Shown here: positions 56,477 through 64,000 of the stretch, one piece after another
Position numbering within the stretch: position 1 is the stretch's first letter
Layout of the letters: the number at the start of each line of letters is the position of its first letter
Assembly: GCF_030269545.1 (NCBI RefSeq)
Contig: NZ_BSTN01000004.1
Span: 310,001 to 374,000, forward strand
Direction: 5' to 3'
From: Actinomadura sp. NBRC 104425
Lineage (GTDB): Bacteria; Actinomycetota; Actinomycetes; Streptosporangiales; Streptosporangiaceae
DNA: 64,000 nt
The notes under the pieces: generated by a model
What the model was told of the DNA's origin: nothing
The model's database searches: none
What the model saw: the letters and a program-made list of their open reading frames with translations, nothing else
Translations under genes and position numbers: made by a program

Positions 56477-57460
56477 ATGGACGTGGTGAGTGACGCCATC
56501 TCCGCCGTGCGTCTCGGTCACCCCCGGTTTCGCCGAGTGCGGACGAGCGGGACCTGGTGTGTGCGGCTGGCCCCCTACGACGGCGCGGGCTTCCACGTCG
56601 TCTTGAAGGGCGGCTGCTGGCTGCTGACCGACGGCGACGCCCGGATATCCCTCGGCGTGGGCGACGCGGTGCTGCTGCCTCACGGCGCAGGCCATGTGAT
56701 CGCCGATTCCCCCGTCGACGCCGCGGTCGCAGGGGAGAAGGCGGAGCCGTTCGAGCAGTGGCTTATGGCGACAGAGGCGCAAGCCCGACCTGGTCGTGAG
56801 GAAGCGGAGATGCTCTGCGGCAAGTACCGGCTCGACTGCAGCCGCATGCACCCGCTGATGACGGAGCTGCCCGAGGTCGTCCACATTCCGAACCGGGTCG
56901 GCGCCCACCTCGAACTCCGTGCCGCGATCGATCTGCTCGTCGGTGAGCTGGACGAGGTGCGCCCCGGCTCCTGCGTGGCCCTCCCGAACCTGCTCGACCT
57001 CCTCCTCATCTACATGATCCGGGCCTGGATGACCGAGGCCACCACCGGAGCATGGCCCACCGCGCTGGACGACCCGGTGACCGCCGCCGCCCTGCGGGCG
57101 ATGCACACGAAGCCGGCCGCGCCGTGGAGCGTCGAAAGCCTGGCCGCGGAGGCGGGCGTCTCCCGGGCCACCCTGGCGCGCCGGTTCACCGCACTGGTCG
57201 GCCGCCCTCCGATGGCCTACCTGACCTGGTGGCGTCTGGTCCTCGCCGCCACCATGCTCCGCGACGGCAAGGAAACCCTGGCCGCCATCGCCGGCCGGGT
57301 CGGCTACGGCAGTCCGTACGCGCTCTCCCACGCCTTCGAGAGGGAATTCGGCGTCACACCAGGGCGGTATCGGGTACAGGCCGCAGAGCGTTCCGGCCCC
57401 ACTGCGACCCCTCAACCGGCGTCACAGAGAACCGACGACGGAAACCCGGCCAGGCAATGA
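56477..57460 (+). CDS. AraC-family regulator with cupin sensor
   Basis: This 327-residue protein has an N-terminal cupin (FHVVLKGGCWLLTDGDARISLGVGD in type) and a C-terminal double HTH: WSVESLAAEAGVSRATLARRF with GRPPMAYLTWWRL, then LAAIAGRVGYGSPYALSHAF with EFGVTPGRYR. It is probably the regulator of the divergent MBL gene. The small hairpin CCACCG/CGGTGG at 57485-57500 after the stop may terminate it. Confidence 0.92.
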   Translation: MDVVSDAISAVRLGHPRFRRVRTSGTWCVRLAPYDGAGFHVVLKGGCWLLTDGDARISLGVGDAVLLPHGAGHVIADSPVDAAVAGEKAEPFEQWLMATEAQARPGREEAEMLCGKYRLDCSRMHPLMTELPEVVHIPNRVGAHLELRAAIDLLVGELDEVRPGSCVALPNLLDLLLIYMIRAWMTEATTGAWPTALDDPVTAAALRAMHTKPAAPWSVESLAAEAGVSRATLARRFTALVGRPPMAYLTWWRLVLAATMLRDGKETLAAIAGRVGYGSPYALSHAFEREFGVTPGRYRVQAAERSGPTATPQPASQRTDDGNPARQ

Positions 57461-57587
57461 CTCCACGACCAATGTGAAACAGCACCACCGCAGGCGGTGG
57501 ACGGCGCGGTCGGCGCTGCACCGCCTCCGGCGGTCCTGCATCTCAAGGCGCGCCGTCTTCCCTCATGGGACGCGAGATGCCACGCAT

Positions 57588-57661
57588 GCAGATGAGCGTC
57601 TCCCGCTCACGGCCGGCAGAGCCGTTCCGGTCACAGGACACGGCGGGAGGCGCTCATCTGC
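57588..57661. terminator. Imperfect 19-bp inverted repeat between convergent genes
   Basis: GCAGATGAGCGTCTCCCGC (57588-57606) pairs with 57643-57661 at 18 of 19 positions around a 36-nt spacer. Its position between the ends of the AraC and hydrolase genes suggests a bidirectional terminator; a small mobile-element footprint is the alternative. Confidence 0.5.
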
Positions 57662-57671
57662 AGCATGCGGG

Positions 57672-59126
57672 TCAGCGGGAGACGGTGGCCTCGACGTAGG
57701 GCTGGAAGACCACCGGGCCCAGGAGCCCGTAGGCGAGTTCCGGCCTGGCGGACCAGGCCTTGTAGTCGGCGTCCCCGGTGAGGGCCTGGGTACGCAGGGC
57801 GTTGTTCAGCGTGGTCGACAGTTCGATCTTCACTTGGTTGGCGCCCGGACGCAGCACCTTGGTGACGTCGACGGGGTCGGCGTTCGGCACCTGGGAGACG
57901 GGGATCTCCGTGCCGTTGATCCAGGCGCGGACGGCACCGGCGAAATCGCCCAGCGACAGGCGGACACCGGTCTTCCCGGTCAGGTAGGAAGCGGGGATCT
58001 GGACGGAGGTGGCGTACACGGCCGTGCCCGAAGTGCCCTTGAGCTGGGGGATGTCCGTCCAGGGCTTCAGGGTGGAGGTCAGGTCGACCGAGCGTTCACC
58101 GGCCGGTGAGGTCGTGGTCGCGCTGATCTTCCACGTCCCCGACGCCGTCACGGGTGCGGGTGCGGCGGGCAGGGTCACGGTGCGGCGGGTGCCGTCGGGC
58201 AGTGCCACCCACTTGGGGCCGCCCTGCCGGTCGCGTACGACGAGCCGTCCGTCCGACCGGACGACCTCGTCGGCGTTCGTGTCGGTCACCGCGGCGGCCG
58301 TGTCCCCGGCCGCGCCGAACACCAGTGCCGCGGTGTCGCCTGCCGGGACGTGGACCCGCACGGTGACCTCCTGGCCGGTGCGGCGGTAGAGACCGAGGCG
58401 GGTGGCCTCGCCGGTCCACAGGTCCAGCAGGGTCGGTGCACCGGTGGTCCGGAAGGTCAACTCACCGGTGAAGGGACGGGTGGAGTTGTTGAACAGGAAC
58501 CACGCGTCGCCGGTGGCGGTGCGCCGGTGGACCGGCACGATGTCGGCCACGCCCTGCCCGGACAGGTCGGCGCGCACGCCCAGCTGGGCGAGGGCGGCGG
58601 GGACGGACGCGGCGTCTTTCACGAAGCGCACGTTCGCGAGCTTGCGCAGTGTGCCGATCGCCCGGTCGACGCGTCGGTCTCCGTCGGCGCCGCCGGTGTA
58701 TCCGGCCGCACGGCTGGGGACCGCGCCCTGCACGACGACGGGAAGGCCGGCTCGGGCCAGGTGCACCAGTCTCTCGGCGGTGTCAGGGGGCAGCGCCTCC
58801 TGGTCCTGCACGATGACGGCCTTGTAGGCGGGACCGTCCGGCAGAAGCCGGCCCTTGGCCACCTTCGCGTGCGACGGCACGCTCGCCGGTGTCACGGAGT
58901 CCCAGGTGTAGCTCGCGCCCGACAGCGCCTTGCGGAAGGCGTCCTGCGGGGTTCCGGTCGGGTCGGGCGCCTGGGCGCCGTTGACATCGGAGGTGGAGTT
59001 GAGAACGGTGAGGTCCACTCGGGGACGTCCGGTGCTGACCACCGCGTCCGCGCGGGCCAGGTAGTCCGTCAGGCGGGACAGCGCCTTGAACTGCGGCCAG
59101 TCCTGGTTCCAGGAGTCGGCGAACCA
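57672..59126 (-). pseudogene. C-terminal half of a GH106-like alpha-L-rhamnosidase
   Basis: About 480 residues remain. They start in frame at QWFADSWNQDWPQFKALSR near 59126 and run to a normal end (PYVEATVSR). Upstream the frame hits a TGA at 59133 and similarity stops, so the N-terminal catalytic part and signal peptide are lost (full proteins are about 1000 residues). Landmarks: GLPVVVQGAVPSRAAGYTG, GDAWFLFNNSTRPFTGE, TLLDLWTGEATRLGLY, and a beta-sandwich end with RAWINGTEIPVSQVPNADPVDVTKVLRPG elements. The family assignment is moderately sure. No start codon with a ribosome site was found, so no product is expected. The stretch 59127-59343 that follows has no gene. Confidence 0.7.
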
Positions 59127-59343
59127 CTGCGATCAGCAGTCCGGCCGCGAAGCCCGCGAGCCCCGTTCCCCACGCCTCCCACACCACGCGCTCAAGCCTG
59201 CCTCACGAACGCCGCACGGTGGGCACCGGCACGTTGCCCGCCGCCGTACCGTGCGCCGAGGCTGTGCAGGGACGCCTCCGACACGCGGATCGGACGCGTC
59301 CCTGCGCGCCCACGCGAAGGCGCCCGAGCGGTCACTGTCCACG

Positions 59344-60225
59344 TCACGTGGCTGACGAAGGCCGTCCTGTCGACGGCGTCGCGTATTGCTCGGCGGTCTC
59401 GGCGCCGCCGGATTCCGGTCGTTTGGCGGGGGCCGTCTTCCGAGGGCGGGTCTCGGACGGCGGCCGCGTGTCGCTCGCCAGCAGGGCCCGGAAACAGGAG
59501 TCCATCAGGTAGCCGAGCAGGCCGATCCAGAGGATGACCGCCATGAGCCGGTCGAAGGCGAGCTGGTCGCGGGCGTTGAGGATCGCATAGCCCAGCCCGG
59601 AGTCGACGCCGAGCATCTCCGCCGGGACGATGACGATCCACGCGGTTCCCAGCGCCAGGCGCAGTCCCGTCAGCAGCGGCATCCGCACCCCTGGCAGGAC
59701 GATCGTGCGGAGCCGTTCGGCCGGTGTGGCCCCCAGCGAGCGGGCCACCAGCAGGAAACCGGGGTCGATCGCCTGCACTCCGGCGGCGGTGTTCAGCATG
59801 ATCGGCCACACCGCGGCGACGGCGACCAGGAAGTACACCGGGCGGTGGCCGATCCCGAACAGGGCGATCGCGACCGGCGCCCACGACAGCGGCGAGATCA
59901 TCCGCAGGAAGTGGAACAGCGGCCGGGTGGCCCGCTCGACGGCCGGGACCAGCCCGACCAGCAGCCCCAGCGGAACCCCGCACGCCGCCGCGATCGCCAG
60001 GCCGAGGAACAGCCGCCACAGGCTGGCGGCGGTGTCGGGGAACAACTGGCCGTGCACGGCCGCCTCGTACAGCGCGGGCACGGCCCGCTGCGGGGCGAAC
60101 CCCGACAGCACGACGTGGCCGGACGCCGGCACGGAGGTCAGCAGCCACCACAGCGCGACCAGTACCAGGATCGGCACCAGCACCGTCAGTGCCCGGCGCG
60201 GGGGCCGCTCGGTTCCGGTGGTCAT
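59344..60225 (-). CDS. ABC transporter permease (SsuC/TauC-type)
   Basis: This 293-residue protein has about six membrane segments and the EAA loop VARSLGATPAERLRTIVLPG. ATG 60225 overlaps the binding-protein stop (ATGA) and has AGAGGTGA upstream. The Pro/Arg-rich tail of about 40 residues is unusual. It partners the ATPase and binding protein upstream in a nitrate/sulfonate/taurine-class importer. Confidence 0.92.
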   Translation of the reverse strand: MTTGTERPPRRALTVLVPILVLVALWWLLTSVPASGHVVLSGFAPQRAVPALYEAAVHGQLFPDTAASLWRLFLGLAIAAACGVPLGLLVGLVPAVERATRPLFHFLRMISPLSWAPVAIALFGIGHRPVYFLVAVAAVWPIMLNTAAGVQAIDPGFLLVARSLGATPAERLRTIVLPGVRMPLLTGLRLALGTAWIVIVPAEMLGVDSGLGYAILNARDQLAFDRLMAVILWIGLLGYLMDSCFRALLASDTRPPSETRPRKTAPAKRPESGGAETAEQYATPSTGRPSSAT

Positions 60226-61394
60226 GACACGTTCACCTCTTCGACGCGGGTGAGTGACGCGGGCAGCCCGAACGCCGCGGGGGACCCGGACGTCGCGATG
60301 GCCCGCCGTACGAAGGAGTCGTCGACCAGGTCCCCGTGCACCCGGGCCGGGTCCAGCCCGTCGAGGAAGCGCGTGTCGACGTCGACCAGGGTCCGGCCCA
60401 TCGCCTCGACCAGCGCCGAGGTGTAGCTGGGGAAGGGGAAGGGGGAGAAGCCGATGCGCTGCCCCTCCCAGTCGCCGCGGCGGATCGCGCCGGTGCGCTC
60501 GTAGTCCTCCCTCCGGTAGCCGAGGGCCTTGCCGATGGCCGGCCGGGGTTGCGGCAGGTAGCCGTCGGCGAGGGCGGCCGCCGCGGCGGGCCGGTTCGCG
60601 GCGATGTCGAGCTGGGCGGCGGCGAGCGCGTTGGTGAAGCGCTGGACCCGGTCGGGGTCGGCGGCGATCGTCGCCTGGTTCACCACGACCACGCAGCACG
60701 CGTGGTCGCGCCACAGGTCGCCGAGGAAGCGGTGGATCCTGCCGACACCGCGCACCTCGGCCATGGCGTTGAACGGGTCGGCCACCACGTATCCGCTGAT
60801 GACGCCGTTCGACATGGCGGGCAGCATGTCGCTGGGGCTCATCACCACCAGCCGCACCTCGCCCCTGCTCCGCGACGGGTTCCGGCGCAGCACCGGCCGC
60901 AGCCCGCCGGCGCGGAACAGCCGCTGCGCGATGATGTTGTGGATCGACCACCAGTAGGGGATGGCGAACGTCCGCCCGGCCAGGCCGCCGAGGTCGGCGA
61001 TGCCGTTCGCCAGGGTGATGGACGAGCCGTTGGTGTGGTTCCAGGCGAGCATCCGCACCGGGGCGCCCAATCCGTACCGCAGCTGCACCGCGAAGGGGGC
61101 GAGCAGGTGGACGACGTCCACCTTCCGCGCCACGAACGCCTGGGCGAGCTCGGCCCAGCTGCGGAACCGCACCGGCCGGGCCACCCGGACCCCGAACCGG
61201 TCGTAGAGCCCGCGGCGGTGGGCGACGAGCAACGGGGAGGCGTCGGTGATCGGCAGGTAGCCGATGCGCAGCGCCCCGCCCGCCGTGCCCGCACCGGCCG
61301 GCCGCCCGGCGGCGACGGCGGCTCCCAGCCCGGCGGCCAGCCCCAGCCCCAGTCCGCCGCCGAGCAGCGCGCGGCGGTCCACGGCGGCGCTCAT
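60222..61394 (-). CDS. ABC transporter substrate-binding protein (NMT1/SsuA-like, TAT-type signal)
   Basis: This 390-residue protein has a twin-arginine-style leader (VDRRALLGGGLGLGLAAGLGAAVAAG) and the periplasmic-binding fold: LRIGYLPITDASPLLVAHRRGLY in type, AQAFVARKVDVVHLLAPFAV, YWWSIHNIIAQRLF, SGYVVADPFNAMAEV. The IHN segment recalls nitrate/bicarbonate-type NrtA/CmpA proteins, but the neighbours suggest an organic substrate. ATG 61394 overlaps the ATPase stop. Confidence 0.88.
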   Translation of the reverse strand: MSAAVDRRALLGGGLGLGLAAGLGAAVAAGRPAGAGTAGGALRIGYLPITDASPLLVAHRRGLYDRFGVRVARPVRFRSWAELAQAFVARKVDVVHLLAPFAVQLRYGLGAPVRMLAWNHTNGSSITLANGIADLGGLAGRTFAIPYWWSIHNIIAQRLFRAGGLRPVLRRNPSRSRGEVRLVVMSPSDMLPAMSNGVISGYVVADPFNAMAEVRGVGRIHRFLGDLWRDHACCVVVVNQATIAADPDRVQRFTNALAAAQLDIAANRPAAAAALADGYLPQPRPAIGKALGYRREDYERTGAIRRGDWEGQRIGFSPFPFPSYTSALVEAMGRTLVDVDTRFLDGLDPARVHGDLVDDSFVRRAIATSGSPAAFGLPASLTRVEEVNVS

Positions 61395-62131
61395 GTTCCC
61401 GCCCGGGCGGGCAGGACGCTCTCGTACCGGCCGAGGATCCGCGCGCGCAGCTCCTCCGCCCGGACCGAGTCGCGGTCCCCGGGTGCGCCGTTCCACTCGT
61501 GGCCGACGGCGCCGGTGCCGTCCAGCAGCGCGATCCGGTCGCCCAGGTAGATCGCCTCGGCGACGTCGTGCGTCACCAGGACGGCGGTCAGCCCCATCTC
61601 GACGATCAGGGCGCGCAGCCGGTCCTGGAGCGCCTCGCGGGTCAGCGGGTCCAGCGCGCTGAACGGCTCGTCCAGCAGCAGCACGTCGGGACGGATCGCC
61701 AGCGCGCGGGCGATCGCGACGCGCTGCGCCTGGCCGCCCGACAGCCGGTCGGAGGGCGAGTCGGCGAACTCGGCCAAACCCAGCCAGCCGAGGATCTCAG
61801 GGATCCGGCCGGGATCGGCGGCCCGGTTGGCCTTGTAACGCAGGCCCAGCTCGACGTTCTCCCGCACGGTCAGCCACGGCAGGAGCAGGGGGCGCTGGAA
61901 CACCATGCCGATGGACGGGCCGGCGCCGCCCGGGCCCCCGGAGACCAGTTCGCCCTCGTCCAGTTCCTCCAGGCCGGCCAGCAGGCGCAGCAGCGTGGAC
62001 TTGCCGCTGCCGCTGGCGCCCAGGACCGCGAGGGTGTGCCCCTGCTCCACGCGCAGGTTCAGGCCGCTCAGCACGCGGCGTCCGGAGTACGCCTTGTGCC
62101 CGGCGCGGATCTCTAGCGTTCCAGATCCCAC
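61391..62131 (-). CDS. ABC transporter ATPase (SsuB/TauB-type)
   Basis: This 246-residue ATPase has Walker A GASGSGKST, Q-loop MVFQRPLLLPW, signature LSGGQAQR, Walker B LLLDEPFSALD and switch His VTHDVAEA. GTG 62131 overlaps the upstream flavoprotein gene by 19 nt. It energises the adjoining permease. Confidence 0.93.
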   Translation of the reverse strand: MGSGTLEIRAGHKAYSGRRVLSGLNLRVEQGHTLAVLGASGSGKSTLLRLLAGLEELDEGELVSGGPGGAGPSIGMVFQRPLLLPWLTVRENVELGLRYKANRAADPGRIPEILGWLGLAEFADSPSDRLSGGQAQRVAIARALAIRPDVLLLDEPFSALDPLTREALQDRLRALIVEMGLTAVLVTHDVAEAIYLGDRIALLDGTGAVGHEWNGAPGDRDSVRAEELRARILGRYESVLPARAGT

Positions 62132-63174
62132 CGCAGGTGTCCTTCCGTGGGCGATTGGACGGGCAGGAACACCGCCTCGCGGACCCGCCGCGCGGTGTGA
62201 CCGGCCGCCAGGAACCCGGCGCCGCCCTTCACCGCCGATTCCAGCCGGGTCGCCGCGACCGCCGTGCCGGCCGCGTCCAGCCGCAGCCGGGTGACCTCGG
62301 CCGGCGCCGGCGGCGCCGCGGCGTACCGGGCGAGCCGCTCGCGCACCGAGGCCAGGGCGGCCTGGAGTTCGCGCAGGTCGTCGGCGAACACGACGTCGGG
62401 TCCGTCGAGGGACCGTTCGGCCTGCGCCAGCGACTCGGCGGCCAGGCCCGAGCAGAAGGCGGTCTGGATGAGCAGGAAGGTGGTGCGCACGCTGGAGCAG
62501 AACGAGGGCAGGTCGGTCGACAGGACCGCCTCCTGCGGGACGAACACGTCCCGCAGCTCCACCGAGGACGAGGCCGTGCCGTTCAGCGCCAGCAGAGCGG
62601 GGAACGGGCGGACCCGCACCCCCTCGTCCCCGACGCGCAGCGCCACGATCACGCGCTCCTCGCGCCCGGGGGAGTCCAGGCGTGCGGGCAGGACGACGAC
62701 CGCGCCAGGGAACAGGTTGGACGCCCACGGGATCGGCCCGTCGACCCGGTACCCGCCGTCGACCTTCCGCGCCACCGCCGGGATCCGGCCGAGCCCGGAC
62801 AGCTCCTTCAGGGCCGGCGCCATCGCGCTCGCCCCGGTCACGCGGCCGGAGCGCAGCCCGCCGAGGAACTCCTCGGTCAGCGCGGTGGGACGCGCCCGGC
62901 TCAGGTACTCCACCGTCATCCGCTGCGCCCACAGCGCGAACGCCGAGCTCAGGCAGCCCCTGGCCACGCTCTCCACGGTGCCCAGCAGCGGGAGCAGCCG
63001 CCCGTCCCCGCGATCGGGGGCGCCGACGTCCAGCAAGTTGCGCTCGCCGAGCCAGCGCAGCCCAGGGCGGACGTCGTCATCGCCCCGGTCGACGGCCGCG
63101 GCGCGGGCGAGGAAGTGCACCGTGACCTCCTCGTCCTGCCGGGGGAGGAGGCCCGCGGTACTCGTGGTGCTCAT
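62113..63174 (-). CDS. Acyl-CoA dehydrogenase-like flavoprotein
   Basis: This 353-residue protein fits the DszC/SfnC-like branch of the acyl-CoA dehydrogenase fold: N-terminal helices (LLPLLGTVESVARGCLSSAFALWAQ in type), middle beta-domain (VTGASAMAPALKEL, YRVDGPIPWASN, VELRDVFVPQEAVL) and a helical end. The usual catalytic Glu is not evident, which fits a flavin-dependent monooxygenase or oxidase. Placement with a sulfonate-class importer suggests breakdown of the imported compound, possibly an organosulfur or aromatic one. ATG 63174. Confidence 0.8.
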   Translation of the reverse strand: MSTTSTAGLLPRQDEEVTVHFLARAAAVDRGDDDVRPGLRWLGERNLLDVGAPDRGDGRLLPLLGTVESVARGCLSSAFALWAQRMTVEYLSRARPTALTEEFLGGLRSGRVTGASAMAPALKELSGLGRIPAVARKVDGGYRVDGPIPWASNLFPGAVVVLPARLDSPGREERVIVALRVGDEGVRVRPFPALLALNGTASSSVELRDVFVPQEAVLSTDLPSFCSSVRTTFLLIQTAFCSGLAAESLAQAERSLDGPDVVFADDLRELQAALASVRERLARYAAAPPAPAEVTRLRLDAAGTAVAATRLESAVKGGAGFLAAGHTARRVREAVFLPVQSPTEGHLRWDLER

Positions 63175-63189
63175 CGCCGTCGCTCCCGC

Positions 63190-63717
63190 TCAGGAACGCC
63201 GGTCGAGTTCGTGCAGCCGGTCGATGGGCGTGTCGACGGCCTTGCGGGCGCGTTCGACCGCCGCGGCGTCGGGCGCGTCGTAGAAGCACAGGCACTTGCC
63301 CATGTCCTCGCGCACATAGGTGCGCAGGAACCGGGTCTCGGGGACCTCGGCGTACAGCGGCGCCTTCTCCGCCTTGCGGGCCAGGTAGCTGTCCATGCTG
63401 AGACCGGCCGGCAGGTCCCACTCCACGAGGTAGCCCGCCTTGCCGGCGTGCGCCTTGACCTCCGCGAGGTCGGCGCCGACCAGGCGGACCTCGGCGATGT
63501 CGTCGAACACGATCCCCGCCCGGCGCAGCGCGTCGGCGACGGTGTCGGGGGCGGGCTCGTCGGCGATCAGGAACACGTGGTCGTGGCCGACGGGCACCTG
63601 GGCCTCGATCAGTTCCGCGCCGCCGGCGCGCAGGGCGTCGGCGGCGGCGCGGATGAGCCGGTCCGCGGCCGCGCGGGTGGCGTCCTCGACGGTGAACTCG
63701 ACGAGCTGGAGTGCCAT
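63190..63717 (-). CDS. DUF4242 (ferredoxin-like) protein
   Basis: This 175-residue protein has two DUF4242-like halves. The second contains YLVEWDLPAGLSMDSYLAR, FLRTYVREDMGKCLCFYDAP and VDTPIDRLHELD, the family pattern with a Cys in CLCFYDAP. ATG 63717 is chosen over an upstream ATG 63762 because the latter lies inside the probable operator. Members have been described as nickel-binding; function here is unknown. It is first in the minus operon. Confidence 0.8.
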   Translation of the reverse strand: MALQLVEFTVEDATRAAADRLIRAAADALRAGGAELIEAQVPVGHDHVFLIADEPAPDTVADALRRAGIVFDDIAEVRLVGADLAEVKAHAGKAGYLVEWDLPAGLSMDSYLARKAEKAPLYAEVPETRFLRTYVREDMGKCLCFYDAPDAAAVERARKAVDTPIDRLHELDRRS

Positions 63718-63725
63718 GAGATACC

Positions 63726-63752
63726 TACTAAATCTATCGGTATTGCTTAGTA
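63726..63752. promoter_or_regulatory. Inverted repeat operator candidate, DUF4242/ArsR divergent promoter
   Basis: TACTAA (63726-63731) and TTAGTA (63747-63752) are perfect inverse arms 15 bases apart in an AT-rich patch 9 bp upstream of the DUF4242 ATG. It is a candidate site for the divergent ArsR-type regulator. Confidence 0.5.
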
Positions 63753-63829
63753 CGATGTTCACCGTACCTCATGTCCGCTCCGGAAGGTAAGGTGCGCGTC
63801 GTACCTCGACGAGGAGTGGACCCGCGCCG

Positions 63830-64000
63830 ATGACGACCGAGACACCGCAGAACGCGCCGCCGCAGGACGCGCCGCCGCAGGCGCTCAGACACCCGCGCCG
63901 GGAGGAGCTCGACCTCACCGAGATCCTGTGCGCCCTGGCCGACCCCAACCGCCTGCGGGTGGTCGCCGCGCTGGTGCGGGAGCCGCCCGGAAGCGTCCGC
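63830..64000 (+). CDS. ArsR-family regulator, N-terminal part
   Basis: 57 codons are visible before the window ends. A Pro/Gln-rich leader is followed by LDLTEILCALADPNRLRVVAALVREP, the start of an ArsR/SmtB winged helix. ATG 63830 follows GAGGAG ten bases upstream. Divergent from the DUF4242 operon, so probably its regulator. Ligand residues lie beyond the edge. Confidence 0.85.
   Translation, partial: MTTETPQNAPPQDAPPQALRHPRREELDLTEILCALADPNRLRVVAALVREPPGSVR

Overview
This is a high-GC actinomycete chromosome window, most likely Streptosporangiales/Thermomonosporaceae (Actinomadura-like). The evidence is GC-rich third codon positions, frequent GTG starts, 4-nt ATGA/GTGA gene overlaps, an XRE/DUF397 pair, a SARP-type regulator, IdeR/DmdR-type iron boxes and a catecholate NRPS cluster. 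The genus is an inference. No tRNA, rRNA or CRISPR array was recognised.

Layout. (1) 1-3.9 kb, lower in GC than the rest, is a worn array of polymorphic-toxin cassettes. It holds a pretoxin-HINT domain joined to a YwqJ-like deaminase tip, a SUKH-3 immunity gene, two unassigned immunity-like genes, and decayed duplicate copies of these. (2) 3.9-5.2 kb is a frameshifted IS256-family element. (3) 6-21.9 kb is a ten-gene island in two converging arms. The plus arm encodes a coiled-coil membrane protein, a MotB/ZorB-like membrane protein and an Fn3-rich protein. The minus arm encodes a SARP-pseudokinase fusion, a UPF1-like SF1 helicase, an unknown winged-helix protein, a GAP1-like protein, and the TerY-P-type trio of VWA, PP2C phosphatase and Ser/Thr kinase. 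I read it as a signalling-controlled conflict or stress system and as the most interesting part of the window. (4) 22-26.9 kb holds a DUF397/XRE pair, an MBL hydrolase, and a divergent LysR/MFS pair. (5) 26.9-48.5 kb is an iron-regulated catecholate siderophore cluster. Two iron boxes sit between dhbA and the dhbC-dhbE-dhbB-ArCP-SIP genes; these are followed by an Fe-siderophore ABC importer, a 3537-residue NRPS (C-A-T-E-C-A-T-E-C, no thioesterase) and an MFS exporter. (6) 48.7-51 kb holds a NUDIX gene, then a broken IS5-type element that contains a HAD-like gene and a third remnant of the 5' toxin-island immunity gene. (7) 51.1-53.7 kb is metE under a cobalamin riboswitch. (8) 54-55.4 kb is a TnpB-only IS200/IS605-type element with matching end hairpins. 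(9) 55.4-59.1 kb holds a divergent MBL/AraC pair and an N-terminally truncated glycoside hydrolase. (10) 59.3-64 kb is an ABC importer (permease, TAT-type binding protein, ATPase) with an acyl-CoA dehydrogenase-like flavoprotein and a DUF4242 protein, divergent from an ArsR-type regulator cut off by the window edge.

How the genes work together. In the siderophore cluster, DhbC, DhbB and DhbA make 2,3-dihydroxybenzoate, DhbE loads it on the stand-alone aryl carrier protein, the NRPS adds two residues that are both epimerised, the MFS protein probably exports the product, and the lipoprotein/permease/ATPase set imports the ferric form for release by the SIP reductase. No PPTase or MbtH gene is visible. 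In the conflict island, kinase, phosphatase and VWA proteins would set the state of the GAP1/helicase module, while the membrane pair could sense envelope perturbation. Those roles are inferred from family context only.
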